Shown here: in pieces, positions 1 to 12,235 of the stretch | Layout of the letters: each line of letters starts with the position of its first letter | Numbering within the stretch: position 1 is the first letter of the stretch | Source of the DNA: Gibbula magus | Lineage: Eukaryota; Mollusca; Gastropoda; Trochida; Trochidae | NCBI GenBank assembly: GCA_936450465.1 | Contig: OW388294.1 | Location: forward strand, 1,426,001-1,490,000 | Length of the DNA stretch: 64,000 nucleotides | Direction: 5' to 3' | Notes under the pieces: generated by a model | What the model saw: the letters and a program-made list of their open reading frames with translations, nothing else | Databases searched by the model: none | Told to the model about the DNA's origin: nothing | Program-made: the position numbers and the translations under genes

Positions 1-865
1 TATAAAAATACATGTAAATAAGTCACTGGTATCTCTTCAAACAAAGTTTTCAGGTCACAATGTTTTATACAATTCTCTTGCTAGATGGTATTTTTTCTTA
101 TTGACATTTTCTTATATATTGATTTATTTTTTCTTAAATATAGATATTTTTGCTTAACTGATTACTTTATTTTTAGTATTAATGAGAGTAGTTAATACAT
201 TATATGCTTTCACCTGGTTTAATATTAAATATGTTTACAATACACAACATAGAAGAGAGATATAAGCTTGCCTCAATAAAATAATGACTTCCATTTATTT
301 TGAGAATTTAACCTAATCTGTTAAGAACTTCACTATGGCAGAATGTTACAGAGTTGTGCCTTTTAAAGCTAATGGTTGTAACTGTATGGTTAGCAGGGTC
401 TAATGTTTATTTATAGTTATTTATTGATTTTATGTCTTTTATATTCAGTACATGTTTATCATTGATGTATAGTTTTTTCCTCTCTTTGTTAGTTGTGTCC
501 TACATGTATCTTATGAATGACAGCATAATATATGTAAATTAGTGCAGCAAACTGGCGGAAAATGATTAATATTTAGCTCTATTCTTAACTTATTTGTAAT
601 ATGTATAATGCGTGTAACATTACAAATTAAGTCTATGTTAATTTCATTGTATAGTTTATTTAAATCTTTAAGGCATTTTTATATTGCTAGGGCAGGAAAT
701 GCAAAATGATGTTTCCCATGACAAGAGATTGATGGCAGCAGTCACTTGTATCATAATCACGTTGTTTGCTCTGTGTGAAATATATTCACTATATCTTGCC
801 AATATTTGATTGATCATGAAATAGGGTGGGTCCCAACCATGTGATTATTGATGTGGAAAATCGTC
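1..865. other. AT-rich sequence, no gene seen
   Basis: No long open frame, RNA gene or clear repeat is visible here. The sequence is AT-rich and reads like intergenic or intronic DNA. Confidence 0.6.
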
Positions 866-1592
866 ATCTACTTCGTATCTTACGAGTGACATATTGATTA
901 TACAGACTGATTATAAAACCAATATGAGTGGAATATTAATGATACACACTAATTATCTACTCCGTATGTTATGAGTGGAATATTAATGATACACACTAAT
1001 TATCTACTCAGTATCATATGAGTGGAATATTAATGATACACACTAATTATCTACTCCGTATGTTATGAGTGGAATATTAATGATACACACTAATTATCTA
1101 CTCAGTATCATATGACTAGAATATTAATGATACACACTAATTATCTACTCAGTATCTTATGAGTGGAATATTAATGATACACACTAATTATCTACTCCGT
1201 ATGTTATGAGTGGAATATTAAAGATACACACTAATTATCTACTCAGTATCTGATGACTAGAATATTAATGATACATTCTGATTATCTACTCAGTATCTTA
1301 TGAGTGACATATAGATGATACACACTGATTATAAAACTAATATCTGATGACTGGAATACTAAAGATACACACTTATTATCTACTCAGTATCTTATGAGTG
1401 GAATTTGATGATCTGATACGCGCTGATTATCCACTCATTACTCATATATGATGACTAGAATATTTATGATGCACACTAATTATCTACCCAGTATCGAATG
1501 ACTAGAATATTGATGATACTGGATGACTGGCATGTGATGATCTGATACATTCCGATTATCTACTCATATGTTATGACTGGAATATTGTGACC
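866..1592. repeat. 47-bp minisatellite, degenerate
   Basis: About 15 imperfect copies of a 47-bp unit, with core GAGTGGAATATTAATGATAC followed by ACACTAATTATCTACTC. Consecutive GAGTGG starts at 926 and 973 give the period. Units near 1300-1560 are diverged or partly deleted, as expected for an old array whose edges decay. Confidence 0.9.
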
Positions 1593-2382
1593 ATTCTGCT
1601 TTAACAAAATTGGGTAAACATGTAAAAAAAACAATGTATCAATAATGTATTACACATGGTATATATGGTTATTTATTTCAGATCTATATTTAGGGATTAT
1701 GTTTGATATTCCCTGATGTGTCAGTTTCACTTTTCTGTGTTTTCCAATGCTACCATTTTATAGTTCCATATAAGTTTGTTTGTATCTTGTCTGTGTCATA
1801 ATCAAACCTGTGATATTTTGAACTTTTGACGATCATATTTATACACCTTGCTATTTATTGTATTCCTCTCTTTGTGAACTTTTGATGATGTTTTCATGGA
1901 AAACTTTTCTACATTGCCTTACTGTAGATAACAAGTGGTGAGTTAAACAGTTGATTCTATGGCATTAGAAAGTAGTAACATATCTTAATTTAGAAAATAA
2001 AGCAACAGTATATTTTTAGAAATTCATTTTAGATGCTTGCTTCCTGCTTTCATTTCGGTTATGACAACATTGCTTTATTTCTCAAACATTATGAATGTAA
2101 CGAACATTCAATATACAAATTTAAATTTCTTTAGCCTTTTCATGAATAAAAATTTCAAAATAAAGATGCGTTGTTGAATATGTATAGTGGCCTCATATGG
2201 CATTGGAGATGATGATTCAGCATAACACTGACACCTGCTAGCATGGACGTGTTTATTCTTTAACTGCAGTGTAATAAAATAAAACAATACTACCTTTCAG
2301 GGTTACATTTAAATCTGAAGTCCAGTACTTTTGGACAACACTAACGAAATATAGTGGAAAATATTGAAAAGCAATATATAAC
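1593..2382. other. AT-rich sequence, no gene seen
   Basis: Unique-looking AT-rich DNA between two minisatellites. No supported gene, RNA or mobile element was found. Confidence 0.55.
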
Positions 2383-5300
2383 TCAATACGTGTGTAGTCA
2401 GTACGTGTGTAGTCAGTCATGTGGAGCCAGTACGTGTGTAGTCAATACGTGTGTAGTCAGTATGTACGTGTGTAGTCAGTACGTGTGTAGTCAGTACGTA
2501 CGTGTGTAGTCAGTACAGGTGTAGTCAGTACCTACGTGTGTAGTCAGTACGTGTGTACTCAATATGTGTGTAGTCAATACGTGTGTAGTCAATACGTGTG
2601 TAGTTAATATGTGTGTAGTCAGTACGTGTGTAGTCAGTACGTACGTATATAGTCAGTACGTGTGTAGTCAGTACGTACGTGTGTAGTCAGTACAGGTGTA
2701 GTCAGTACCTACGTGTGTAGTCAGTACGTGTGTAGTCAATACGTGTGTAGTCAATACGTGTGTAGTCAATACGTGTGTAGTCAATATGTGTGTAGTCAGT
2801 ATGTGTGTAGTCAGTACGTACGTGTGTAGTCAGTACGTGTGTAGTCAATACGTGTGTAGTCAATACGTGTGTAGTCAATACGTGTGTAGTTAATATGTGT
2901 GTAGTCAGTACGTGTGTAGTCAGTACGTGTGTTGTCAGTACGTGTGTAGTCAGTACGTACGTGTGTAGTCAGTACAGGTGTAGTCAGTACGTGTGTAGTC
3001 AGTACCTATGTGTGTAGTCAGTACGTGTGTAGTCAATACGTGTGTAGTCAGTACCTACGTGTGTAGTCAATACGTGTGTAGTCAATATGTGTGTAGTCAG
3101 TACGTGTGTAGTCAGTACGTACGTGTGTAGTCAGTACGTGTGTAGTCAGTACGTACGTGTGTAGTCAATACGTGTGTAGTCAATATGTGTGTAGTCAGTA
3201 CGTGTGTAGTCAGTACGTGTGTAGTCAGTACGTACGTGTGTAGTCAGTACAGGTGTAGTCAATACAGGTGTAGTCAGGACCTACCTGTGTAGTCAATATG
3301 TGTGTAGTCAGTACGTGTGTAGTCAGTACGTACGTGTGTAGTCAGTACGTGTGTAGTCAATACGTGTGTAGTCAGTACGTGTGTAGTCAGTATGTACGTG
3401 TGTAGTCAGTATGTGTGTAGTCAGTACGTGTGTAGTCAGTGCCTACGTGTGTAGTCAGTACCTACGTGTGTAGTCAATACTTGTGTAGTCAGTACGTGTG
3501 TAGTCAGTACGTGTGTAGTCAGTACCTACGTATATAGTCAGTACGTACGTGTGTAGTCAATAAGTGTGTAGTAAGTACCTACGTGTGTAGTCAGTACGTG
3601 TGTAGTCAGTACGTACGTGTGTAGTCAGTACGTGTGTAGTCAGTACGTGTGTAGTCAGTACGTGTGTAGTCAATATGTGTGTAGTCAGTACGTGTGTAGT
3701 CAGTACGTACGTGTGTAGTCAGTACGTACGTGTGTAGTCAGTACGTGTGTAGTCAGTACCTACGTATGTAGTCAGTACGTGTGTAGTCAGTACGTGTGTA
3801 GTCAGTACGTGTGTAGTCAGTACGTGTGTAGTCAGTACGTATATAGTAAGTACGTGTGTAGTCAGTACGTGTGTAGTCGGTACGTGTGTAGTCAATACGA
3901 GTGTAGTCAGTACGTGTGTAGTCAATACGTGTGTAGTCAGTACATGTGTAGTCAATACGTGTGTAGTCAGTACGTGTGTAGTCAATATGTGTGTTGTCAG
4001 TACGTGTGTAGTCAGTACATGTGTAGTCAATACGTGTGTAGTCAGTACGTGTGTAGTCAGTACCTACGTGTGTAGTCAGTACGTGTGTAGTCAGTACCTA
4101 CGTGTGTAGTCAGTACGTGTGTAGTCAGTACGTGTGTAGTCAGTACCCACGTGTGTAGTCAATATGTGTGTAATCAGTACGTGTGTAGTCAGTACGTACG
4201 TGTGTAGTCAGTACGTGTGTAGTGAGTACGTGTGTAGTCAATACGTGTGTAGTCAGTACCTAAGTGTTTAGTCAGTACCTACGTGTGTAGTCAGTACGTG
4301 TGTAGTCAGTACGTACGTGTGTAGTCAGTACGTATGTAGTCAGTACGTGTGTAGTCAGTACCTACGTGTGTAGTCAGTATGTACGTGTGTAGTCAGTACC
4401 TACGTTTAAGTCAGTACGTGTGTAGTCAGTACGTACGTGTGTAGTCAATAAGTGTGAAGTCAGTACCTACGTGTGTAGTCAGTACGTGTGTAGTCAGAAC
4501 GTACGTGTGTAGTCAGTACGTGTGAAGTCAGTACGTGTGTAGTCAGTACCTACGTGTGTAGTCAGTACGTGTGTAGTTAGTACGTGTGTAGTCAGTACGT
4601 GTGTAGTCAGTACGTGTGTAGTCAGTACGTATATAGTAAGTACGTGTGTAGTCAGTACGTGTGTAGTCAGTACGTGTGTAGTCAATACGTGTGTAGTCAG
4701 TACGTGTGTAGTCAATACGTGTGTAGTCAGTACATGTGTAGTCAATACGTGTGTAGTCAGTACGTGTGTAGTCAATATGTGTGTAGTCAGTACGTGTGTA
4801 GTCAGTACGTGTGTAGTCAGTACATGTGTAGTCAATATGTGTGTAGTCAGTACGTGTGTAGTCAATATGTGTGAAGTCAGTAGGAGTGTAGTCAATACGT
4901 GTGTAGTCAGTACGTGTGTAGTCAATATGTGTGTAGTCAATATGTGTGTAGTCAGTACAGGTGTAGTCAATACGTGTGTAGTCAGTACGTGTGTAGTCAG
5001 TACGTGTGTAGTCAGTACGTGTGAAGTCAATATGTGTGTAGTCAGTACGTGTGTAGTCAATATGTGTGTAGTCAATACGTGTGTAGTCAGTACGTGTGTA
5101 GTCAATATGTGTGTGGTCAATACGTGTGTAGTCAGTACGTGTGTAGTCAGTACGTGTGTAGTCAATACGTGTGTAGTCAGTACGTGTGTAGTCAGTACGT
5201 GTGTAGTCAATATGTGTGTAGTCAATACGTGTGTAGTCAGTACGTGTGTAGTCAATATGTGTGTAGTCAGTACGTGTGTAGTCAGTGCGTGTGTAGTCAG

Positions 5301-5577
5301 TACGTACGTGTGTAGTCAGTACAGGTGTAGTCAGTACCTACGTGTGTAGTCAATAAGTGTGTAGTCAGTACGTGTGTAGTCAATACTTGTGTAGTCAGTA
5401 CGTGTGTAGTCAGTACGTGTGTAGTCAATATGTGTGTAGTCAATACGTGTGTAGTCAGTACGTGTGTAGTCAGTACGTGTGTAGTCAATACGTGTGTAGT
5501 CAGTACGTGTGTAGTCAGTACGTACGTGTGTAGTTAATACGTGTGTAGTCAATACGTGTGTAGTCAATATGTGTGTA
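2383..5577. repeat. 15-bp minisatellite array, about 3.2 kb
   Basis: Roughly 200 copies of GTGTGTAGTCAGTAC, with frequent AGTCAATAC variants and interspersed 19-bp units that carry an extra GTAC (GTACGTAC or GTACCTAC junctions). Because 15 is a multiple of 3, runs of pure 15-bp units are open in several frames. They translate as TTHVL on the minus strand and CSQYV or CVVST on the plus strand. The frames break wherever a 19-bp unit occurs, so these are not taken as genes. The core alternates purine and pyrimidine over GTGTGT/GTACGT. Confidence 0.95.
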
Positions 5578-6161
5578 CGATGACAGTAATGCTGATGAAA
5601 AAGAAGACGCAAAATAAAACAATCATTAATCAATTTGAAGATATTTAGCTATATCAACATTTTGGATACAAAATAAAAGTGTTTGAACATTTCTTTAAAC
5701 GGCTTTAATTCACAAAATAACTCTGCTCTCTCAGTTCGACCAATCCATTTAGAACTGTGTGGTATTGGTACTGACGCGTTTGAAACATTAAGATGCACGC
5801 CAGAAATGTCTTACCAGTACTTCATTTATGCCAGTTTTGCTTGAGAACTAAATGAAAACTTATTGTTAGACAACAAAGAAAGCAAAACATTTATCATGAA
5901 AAAATGAGTGAATAGACGTGCATGGTTAGGTAACTCGTCCATTTTACAGCTTTATGTTCACCAGCAAATTACCAACCCTCCTTAATGTAATGCGTTATGT
6001 AATAACAGAGACCATAATATTGAATTGTATGGTCTCTGGTAATAATCAACTATGACATTGTTAAGAAAATGAGACTCCTCCAATAACAATCGTAATGTCA
6101 AATGTATTTTTGCCTGATACTATTAAACATATACAAATAACACAAATGTGTAGATAGCCCT
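5578..6161. other. intergenic sequence with one short hairpin
   Basis: This separates the 15-bp array from the gene cluster. The only structure I see is a 10-bp perfect inverted repeat, AGAGACCATA/TATGGTCTCT, at 6007-6037 with an 11-nt loop. No gene is supported. Confidence 0.5.
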
Positions 6162-6167
6162 TTTATT
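6162..6167 (-). terminator. poly(A) signal of paralog 1
   Basis: AATAAA on the minus strand, about 275 nt downstream of the copy 1 stop codon. It is farther away than in copies 2-8 (about 100-160 nt) and lies in a different 3' flank. Confidence 0.45.
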
Positions 6168-6442
6168 CGAACAACTGTAACCTGTTAATATAATATAACA
6201 ACAACAATCATCTTAATGTCTTTCAAAGACTTGCTCACTGATGACCGACAACATTTCATAAAAGGGACAAACAGCCAACAGCAAGTGTCTGTATGAATAA
6301 AAGTCACTTTTGTAGTGTTAGGGCAAGGAATGCTGCTTCACTTTACACGCTTGAACCCTTATAACAATTCATACCTGATCATTATAGCCAAACAAACAAT
6401 TAAACAAATTAACAGAGGAGGTTATATGTCAAGATGTTTCCC

Positions 6443-7036
6443 TCACTCTTCTGGTTTGAAACACAGCCCCCCGCTGAACAGCACGTAGTCGATGGCAGAC
6501 TGTCTTCTTGGAGTCAGCTTCCTGCCCAGCTTCAGAGGACATGACGACTTCTTCAGAGGTCTTCTCCTCGCTGGTCCTCTCAGGCTCGTGCGACGGGGAC
6601 TGAATCTTTTGAAGATCTCCGAGTGAATCTGGACACACGACGGCTTCTTCAACAATCTCTTGGTAACCTTGGAAACCTCATGGATGACCTTGACCTTCCT
6701 CTCTTCTTCCTGGTTCTTCTCTGTCTCAAGAATCAAGGAAACTCTCTTCCGTTGAATCTTCGTCTGCTCTCCCAGTTGCACACGGCGTCTAAGACGGCAG
6801 CACATGTCCTCATTGATCGTCGTGTTCATCGCTGCAAGGTGAGATTTGAGTGTGTCCAGGGTTTGATCAAGGACGTTGCTGCTATCACGGTCGTTGTCTT
6901 CAAGGAAGGAACTGCTCTCATCCATGGAATAATCTACCAAGGGAAGGTAACTCTTGTCATTGGTGTTCTCGGTGAGGATCTTGTTACTCTCATTGAGTTC
7001 GTAATCAACCAAAGGTGCAGTGAGATGAACAGCCAT
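6443..7036 (-). CDS. paralog 1 of an eight-gene tandem family, unknown function (197 aa)
   Basis: I do not recognise this protein. The N-terminus has two related motifs, PLVDYELNES (8-17) and PLVDYSMDES (32-41), each followed by an acidic Ser-rich stretch. Residues about 54-128 are highly charged with heptad-like hydrophobics and could form a coiled coil. Residues 142-178 are Arg/Lys-rich and hold SPRR (146-149) and TPRR (175-178), which match the CDK consensus S/T-P-x-R/K. The end is a hydrophobic patch, YVLFSGGLCFKPEE. There is no signal peptide or membrane segment. The frame stays open for 67 codons upstream, but the start chosen is the ATG at 7034-7036. It lies about 70 nt below the expected start of a TATA-driven transcript, has A at -3 and G at +4, and aligns with the start of all other copies. 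No intron is evident. Copy-specific residues include T25, N26, T92, R96, L129, K143 and S164. Its spacer is the most divergent of the cluster. Confidence 0.82.
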   Translation of the reverse strand: MAVHLTAPLVDYELNESNKILTENTNDKSYLPLVDYSMDESSSFLEDNDRDSSNVLDQTLDTLKSHLAAMNTTINEDMCCRLRRRVQLGEQTKIQRKRVSLILETEKNQEEERKVKVIHEVSKVTKRLLKKPSCVQIHSEIFKRFSPRRTSLRGPARRRPLKKSSCPLKLGRKLTPRRQSAIDYVLFSGGLCFKPEE

Positions 7037-7133
7037 GTTGTGATGTGTAATATGATAATGCAAGAGATATTCGTTCTGAGATTTGCGTCCAGCAGTCCAC
7101 AGGGTATGATATGGTCTCGCAAACCTTTTGATG

Positions 7134-7173
7134 CTTATATATGTTTTACTTGACAGTTCAACCTCATTGTCAA
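7134..7173 (-). promoter_or_regulatory. core promoter of paralog 1: TATA box plus TGACA inverted repeat
   Basis: TATATAAG at 7134-7141 on the minus strand lies 98 nt from the ATG. Just upstream, at 7150-7173, is TTGACA-N12-TGTCAA. TGACAG/TGTCA half-sites are typical of TALE homeodomain proteins (MEIS/TGIF type). Any such regulator here is inference. Confidence 0.65.
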
Positions 7174-9509
7174 ACAAGTATTCTGAATGCTGGTGCTGAT
7201 ACAAATTCAAGCTGATAGTAATCATTAAACACAACAACCTTTAACAACATGTCATAACCTATTGTGACCAGATTGATTGAGTATGTCGCCAATTAATCAG
7301 ATAATAGGTATATAGAGTGTTGTAACGTCAATCAAACTAAACAATAAACCAATTAACAGATCTACCATCGTTGTTGTCACAAGAGGAGCTCGACAATCAG
7401 GCAATCTTAAGGGATGAAATACAGGGTTTTCGGTTTTTCTGATTATACATTACCTCAGAAACATATGCAAACCTTACGATTATGATCTTAGATTCCACTG
7501 TCGCATAGGAATTTGTTACACGATAAGATTGTATTGGCATATTCACATTCAATCTAATTAAAACTAGATATAATGTTATACGTCCCATCATATGACGGAG
7601 TCAGGGGACGTGTAACATGACGTCTAGTTTTAACTGGATTATCAACATATATCTCCATTGTACATCGTCTTCGTACTTAACAAACTGTTTTGTAAATTTC
7701 CTTTTTTAGAAAACAATGTTCTGAAGAATTATTATTTTGTTTTCAACATTTCTAGAAGGAAGTAAAAATTACGTGAATGTGCACCTCTCTGTCAGATCTC
7801 CCTCACGTTAGTGAAAAGTAAGAAAGACATAGAACTTTTTTTCTGATTCTACGTACGCATGGATACATTTTGTGTTGTTGTGAAAATGCCTCAACTATTT
7901 ATACTGTTATCATAGCTCAACCTCTTTCGCAATGTATTGTTCAAGATAAACGAATCACGGTTGACGCTGCATCTGTTGTACATGTAATATATAAACCGAT
8001 TTTGTGGTTTGTGGCTACATAGCGGACACATAGTTTACATAGAAATATTGTTAGAAATTATGAGTCTTGAACAGAACTGTGACCATGTGATCATTGATAT
8101 GAATAATAATTCATCATGTGCGGGATACCGGGGTTAGAGTCTCTACCGACACGTCACACTATTGCAAATGAGAAGTTGTAAACCTCGTTTCTCATTCATC
8201 TGACCAACGTTTAAATGCCTTCAGAAGGAAACACTTCAAGCGTGCATAACATATTACATAGATCCGCACAGACACTGCCAATGAACCATGTTATTGAGCT
8301 CCAGCTTAAGAATAAAACAGTTATTGATTCTATGGGAAGGTAGTCCCTACATATATTACTCAAGACATATCTTCCAATTGAACCTCCCTTACAGTATACC
8401 TAAAATGCCTCTTCAAGACGTCCCTTACAGTACACTGATATTCTTAATTAAATTTAAACATAAGGAAATTCCGAAATGTATTTTCACATTTCAGGTGCTC
8501 ATCCCATGATTTAGTAATCGAGACAAGAAGATGAATGTATCATAGAAGCGCGGTAGCACGTTATTTTTCTTCTTAAATTGCCAATTGTTACTAAAGTTTA
8601 TACAGTATGTTGTTACGTTATTGGGTGAAATATCTCATTACAAGACATGATAAGCCATATCCATAGAAAACGGTTCAAACTCTACTCTGCGGATTTAGGG
8701 ATCACTTAATCAGTTAGATCACTTGAGCTACCTTCTAGCGGCCATTTTCATGTGGATACCTTAAAATGGCCGATCGATGAGAAACGTACTCGCATGGCTA
8801 AACAACCCATGCACATTTGATTTTTAACTCTTTTTTTTTATTGATCGTGGAGTATCGTATAGCCATTGGTAACACTTTTTTACCTTTTTGTTGTGGTAGC
8901 ATTGTATTTCAGTAAAAACCGTTAGCTACAGCGCCTCTAATATAGCATTAGAAAATAGAATTTGTCAGTTGTGTAATCTTAATTTTGTGGAAGACGAATA
9001 ACAATTTATTTTGATTTGACCGTTATTTGCTGACCTTAGAATAAGTAATATTCCTAAAAACTGCAAAATGAGTCTATACAGACTGAAATTCTCGTTGCTA
9101 TTAAATATTGACAATATTATTCTTATTCGCAACTTATCATCTTTCATCTATCAAGGGATGTTACTTAGAAGTATTAAGTTATGAAATGGTATGTACAGCT
9201 GTATACCGAAAGTTTGTTCACCTACATGTGTATCTTCTACACATATCATGTACATTGACGTTTATTGTAACGTTAATATAATTGAATAAACCTGATCAAC
9301 TGCATTATATATTATAAATAAGCACATATTATGGTAAAAGTTCAGAACATAAGCTTATGATTAGTATTTTGACCATGACTCAATCTAATATCTGAACGTT
9401 ACGTTTGTAGGTGAAATGATGTGTTGAAGAATTGTAGTGTAGGTGAAAAGAGGGGATGCTATTTGCTAAACATCATAATACAACCAGACAAAATCTTATA
9501 TTCTATACT
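7174..9509. other. spacer 1, oldest spacer of the cluster
   Basis: Diverged but recognisably homologous to the other spacers, for example around 7400-7560 and 8100-8420. It lacks the short inverted-repeat element found in spacers 2, 4 and 5: the sequence runs straight from GAAATACAGGG near 7420 into flank that aligns with the far side of that element. No gene is supported within it. Confidence 0.55.
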
Positions 9510-9515
9510 TTTATT
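9510..9515 (-). terminator. poly(A) signal of paralog 2
   Basis: AATAAA on the minus strand in the conserved context CACGAAATAAAAG, about 140 nt downstream of the stop. The same block recurs behind copies 3-8. Confidence 0.6.
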
Positions 9516-9653
9516 TCGTGTTCATTCAACAAATAACACAATCAATAACACAGTATAAAATAGCACATCCCGATAATAAAAATACAATAATCTAGTAATA
9601 ATATAATTTAGCGTTAACAAAAAAGTCATTGGTTGACAAGAGGCACTCCTCCC

Positions 9654-10247
9654 TCACTCTTCTGGTTTGAAACACAGTCCCCCGCTGAACAGCACGTAGT
9701 CGATGGCAGACTGTCTTCTTGGAGTCAGCTTCCTGCCCAGCTTCAGAGGACATGACAACTTCTTCAGAGGTCTTCTCCTCGCTGGTCCTCTCAGGCTCGT
9801 GCGACGGGGACTGAATCTTCTGAAGATCTCCGAGTGAATCTGGACACATGACGGCTTCTTGAACAATCTCTTTGTAACCTTGGAAACGTCATTGATGACC
9901 TTGACCTTCCTCTCTTCTTCCTGGTTCTTCTCTATCTCAAGAATCAAGGAAACTCTCTTCTGTTGAATCTTGTTCTGCTCTCCCAGTTGCACACGACGTC
10001 TAAGACGGCAGCACATGTCCTCATTGATCGTCGTGTTCATCGCTGCAAGGTTAGATGTGAGTGTGTCCAGGGTTTGATCAAGGACGTTGCTGCTGTCACG
10101 GTCGTTGTCTTCAAGGAAGGAACTGCTCTCATCCAATGAGTAATCAACCAAGGGAAGGTAACTCTTGTCAGTTATGTTCTCGGTGAGGATCTTGTTACTC
10201 TCATTGAGTTCGTAATCAACCAAAGGTGCAGTGAGATGAACAGCCAT
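9654..10247 (-). CDS. paralog 2 of the tandem family (197 aa)
   Basis: Full-length copy with both PLVDY motifs, the charged middle and both S/T-P-R-R sites intact. It differs from the majority sequence at L38 (YSLDES), T64, N66, I105, N119 and D120. The open frame runs 29 codons further upstream, but the ATG at 10245-10247 aligns with the start in all copies. The coding part is visibly more GC-rich than the AT-rich flanks. Its upstream spacer has been expanded to over 6 kb by a LINE insertion. Function unknown. Confidence 0.82.
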   Translation of the reverse strand: MAVHLTAPLVDYELNESNKILTENITDKSYLPLVDYSLDESSSFLEDNDRDSSNVLDQTLDTLTSNLAAMNTTINEDMCCRLRRRVQLGEQNKIQQKRVSLILEIEKNQEEERKVKVINDVSKVTKRLFKKPSCVQIHSEIFRRFSPRRTSLRGPARRRPLKKLSCPLKLGRKLTPRRQSAIDYVLFSGGLCFKPEE

Positions 10248-10345
10248 ATTGTGATGTGTAATATGATAATGCAAGAGATATTCGTTCTGAGATTTGCGTC
10301 CAGCAGTCCACAGGGTATGATATGGTCTCCACAAACCTTTTGATG

Positions 10346-10385
10346 CTTATATATGTTTTACTTGACAGTTCAACCTCATTGTCAA
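10346..10385 (-). promoter_or_regulatory. core promoter of paralog 2
   Basis: TATATAAG at 10346-10353 and TTGACA-N12-TGTCAA at 10362-10385, in the same spacing as in copy 1. The sequence from TATA box to ATG is nearly identical to the other copies. Confidence 0.65.
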
Positions 10386-10642
10386 ACACATATTTTGAAT
10401 GCTGGTGCTATTTCAAATACAATCAGAAAGAAATCATTAAAATCAACAACCCTGAACAACATGCCATAAACTATTTTGACCACATTGATTGAGCAACTCG
10501 CCAATTAACCAGATGATTTGTATACACAGCTTTATATCGTCAATCAAGCGAAATAAATAAACCATGCAATTAACAAACCTATCAATGGTGTTGTCACACG
10601 TAGAGCTAATCAATTACGCAAACAGAATGGGTGAAATACAGG

Positions 10643-11032
10643 GCCTAACTGACTGTTAAAGAGGCAGCAGCATGTTTTTTCGCTCAAATAAGTTGATGAA
10701 TGTATTGTGTAAATATTGGCACTTATAGTAAGAGATCCTTCTCTCTTCGGAAAATCAAGATTTAAAAATGAGGGAACATGTTTCCGTAACGCAATGGGAA
10801 TCGTTTTTGTCATTCGAAATAATACAATGTGTTCACAATAAAATTGCCGCCATGCTCCATTTGTTTTATACGCAACACCGTTATTACCACTACTGATAAT
10901 AGGATTTATGTAATAAGATGTTAACCCTCTAAAGTAAATACAAATGATATAAACTATCATTATATATACAATATTTGAAAAAATAAAATTTGCCAAAAAA
11001 TGTGCTTCTGCCCCTTTAAGTGTAGGTTAGGC
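10643..11032. mobile_element. short inverted-repeat element (MITE-like), about 390 bp
   Basis: The ends are imperfect inverted repeats of about 37 bp. The left end reads GCCTAACTGACTG then TTAAAGAGGCAG and a GTTTTTT run. The right end is the reverse complement, with CTGCCCCTTTAAG then GGTTAGGC. There is no coding capacity. The same element occurs at 21073-21457 and, with a nested insertion, at 25282-26056. A truncated left half is in spacers 6 and 7, and spacer 1 is an empty site. Confidence 0.7.
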
Positions 11033-11177
11033 TAAACGTTATCTTTATGCAAACCGTGTATCATCTTACATTACATTGTCTCATATGAATTTTTTTAACA
11101 AGATTGGATTTTATTGGCATATTCACATATATTACTTGGTAATATTTTCATACCTTGCAAGGTGTCTTGTAGATATC

Positions 11178-11455
11178 TTTCTGAAAATGTTTCATTATGT
11201 TTGCAATGGCTCTACAAGGAAGAAATATTAAAGAATGAGTGAATCTATCAAGTATTCCTTCCGTTATTAGCTTTCTGAAAATGTTTCATTATGTTTGCAA
11301 TGACTCTACAAGGAAGAAATATTAAATAATGAGTGAATCTATAAAGTATTCCTTCCGTTATTAGCTTTCTGAAAATGTTTCATTATGTTTGCAATGGCTC
11401 TACAAGGAAGAAATATTAAAGAATGAGTGAATCTATCAAGTATTCCTTCCGTTAT
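11178..11455. repeat. 94-bp tandem triplication
   Basis: Three copies of a 94-bp segment start at 11178, 11272 and 11366 with TTTCTGAAAATGTTTCATTA. The corresponding place in spacers 4 (near 21620) and 5 (near 26217) has a single copy, so the triplication is local to spacer 2. Confidence 0.92.
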
Positions 11456-11984
11456 GAACAATGAGCAAGCATCACAGCGCGTTATGTCTGATTCTTTCTC
11501 GAGGACCTTCGGGATTGTGATGGGTATTACCTCATGAAAAACTATTCACACCATCAACTATTCACACCATTATCATAGCTCATCGTTTTTTGAAACATAC
11601 TTCCCTCAAGAAAAATCGCAATCCGTTGTAGTAGGTGTATTGTTTGGCGGTTACATAACTCACAGATAACAAAGAAATACTTTTCGAAATTATGAGATAT
11701 GAACCGAACACCATTCATGTGAATTTTGATGTGACTATTGAATCATCATTTGCTTGATAATGGTGTTAGAATCGACACCGAAACACACTCTCGTTTCTCC
11801 TTCATCTGACCATCTTCCTTATGCCTCTTAAAGAACAATAAAGCGTACATAAAATATTACCTAGAGCCACACAGACACTGCAAATTTATCATATTAGGAA
11901 TTCGATTAATAAAACAAAGTCGTTGTATGGAAAGGTACATATTCTCTCCGCAAAGAGGTTACTCAAGACATCAGGAATCTTCAA

Positions 11985-12235
11985 GTTTAAGATCTAAAAC
12001 CCACAACATGTTTGATGTGAAAATCTACAACCCAAAACATGTTTGATGTGAAGATCTAAAACCCACGACATGTTTGATGTGAAAATCTACAACCAAAAAC
12101 ATGTTTGCTGTGAAAATTTACAACCCAAAACATGTTTTTTTGTGAAAATCTACAACCCAAAACATAGTTGCTCTGAATGTCTACAACTCAAAACATGGTT
12201 GCTGTGAAAATCTGCAACCCAAAACATGGTTGCTA
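11985..12235. repeat. 31-bp tandem repeat, about 7-8 copies
   Basis: Units read GTGAAAATCTACAACCCAAA then ACATGTTTGAT. Spacers 4 and 5 keep one unit, and spacers 6 and 7 about one and a half, so this array expanded only in spacer 2. Confidence 0.85.

Noticed and set aside
3719..5633. Long frames coding for TTHVL, CSQYV or CVVST pentapeptide repeats, up to 253 codons.
   Set aside because: They follow directly from the 15-bp unit, overlap on both strands, and break at every 19-bp unit. No promoter or unique sequence accompanies them.
6623..7153. A 176-codon plus-strand frame opposite gene copy 1, also seen opposite copy 3 (17278-17808).
   Set aside because: It is broken or shortened in copies 4-8, while the minus-strand frame is intact in all eight. 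It is a shadow of the real gene.
9592..9849. A Glu/Ser-rich minus-strand frame (starts MCPDSLGDL) within the 3' part of each gene.
   Set aside because: It is an alternative frame of the same gene, varies at its end between copies, and would need internal initiation.
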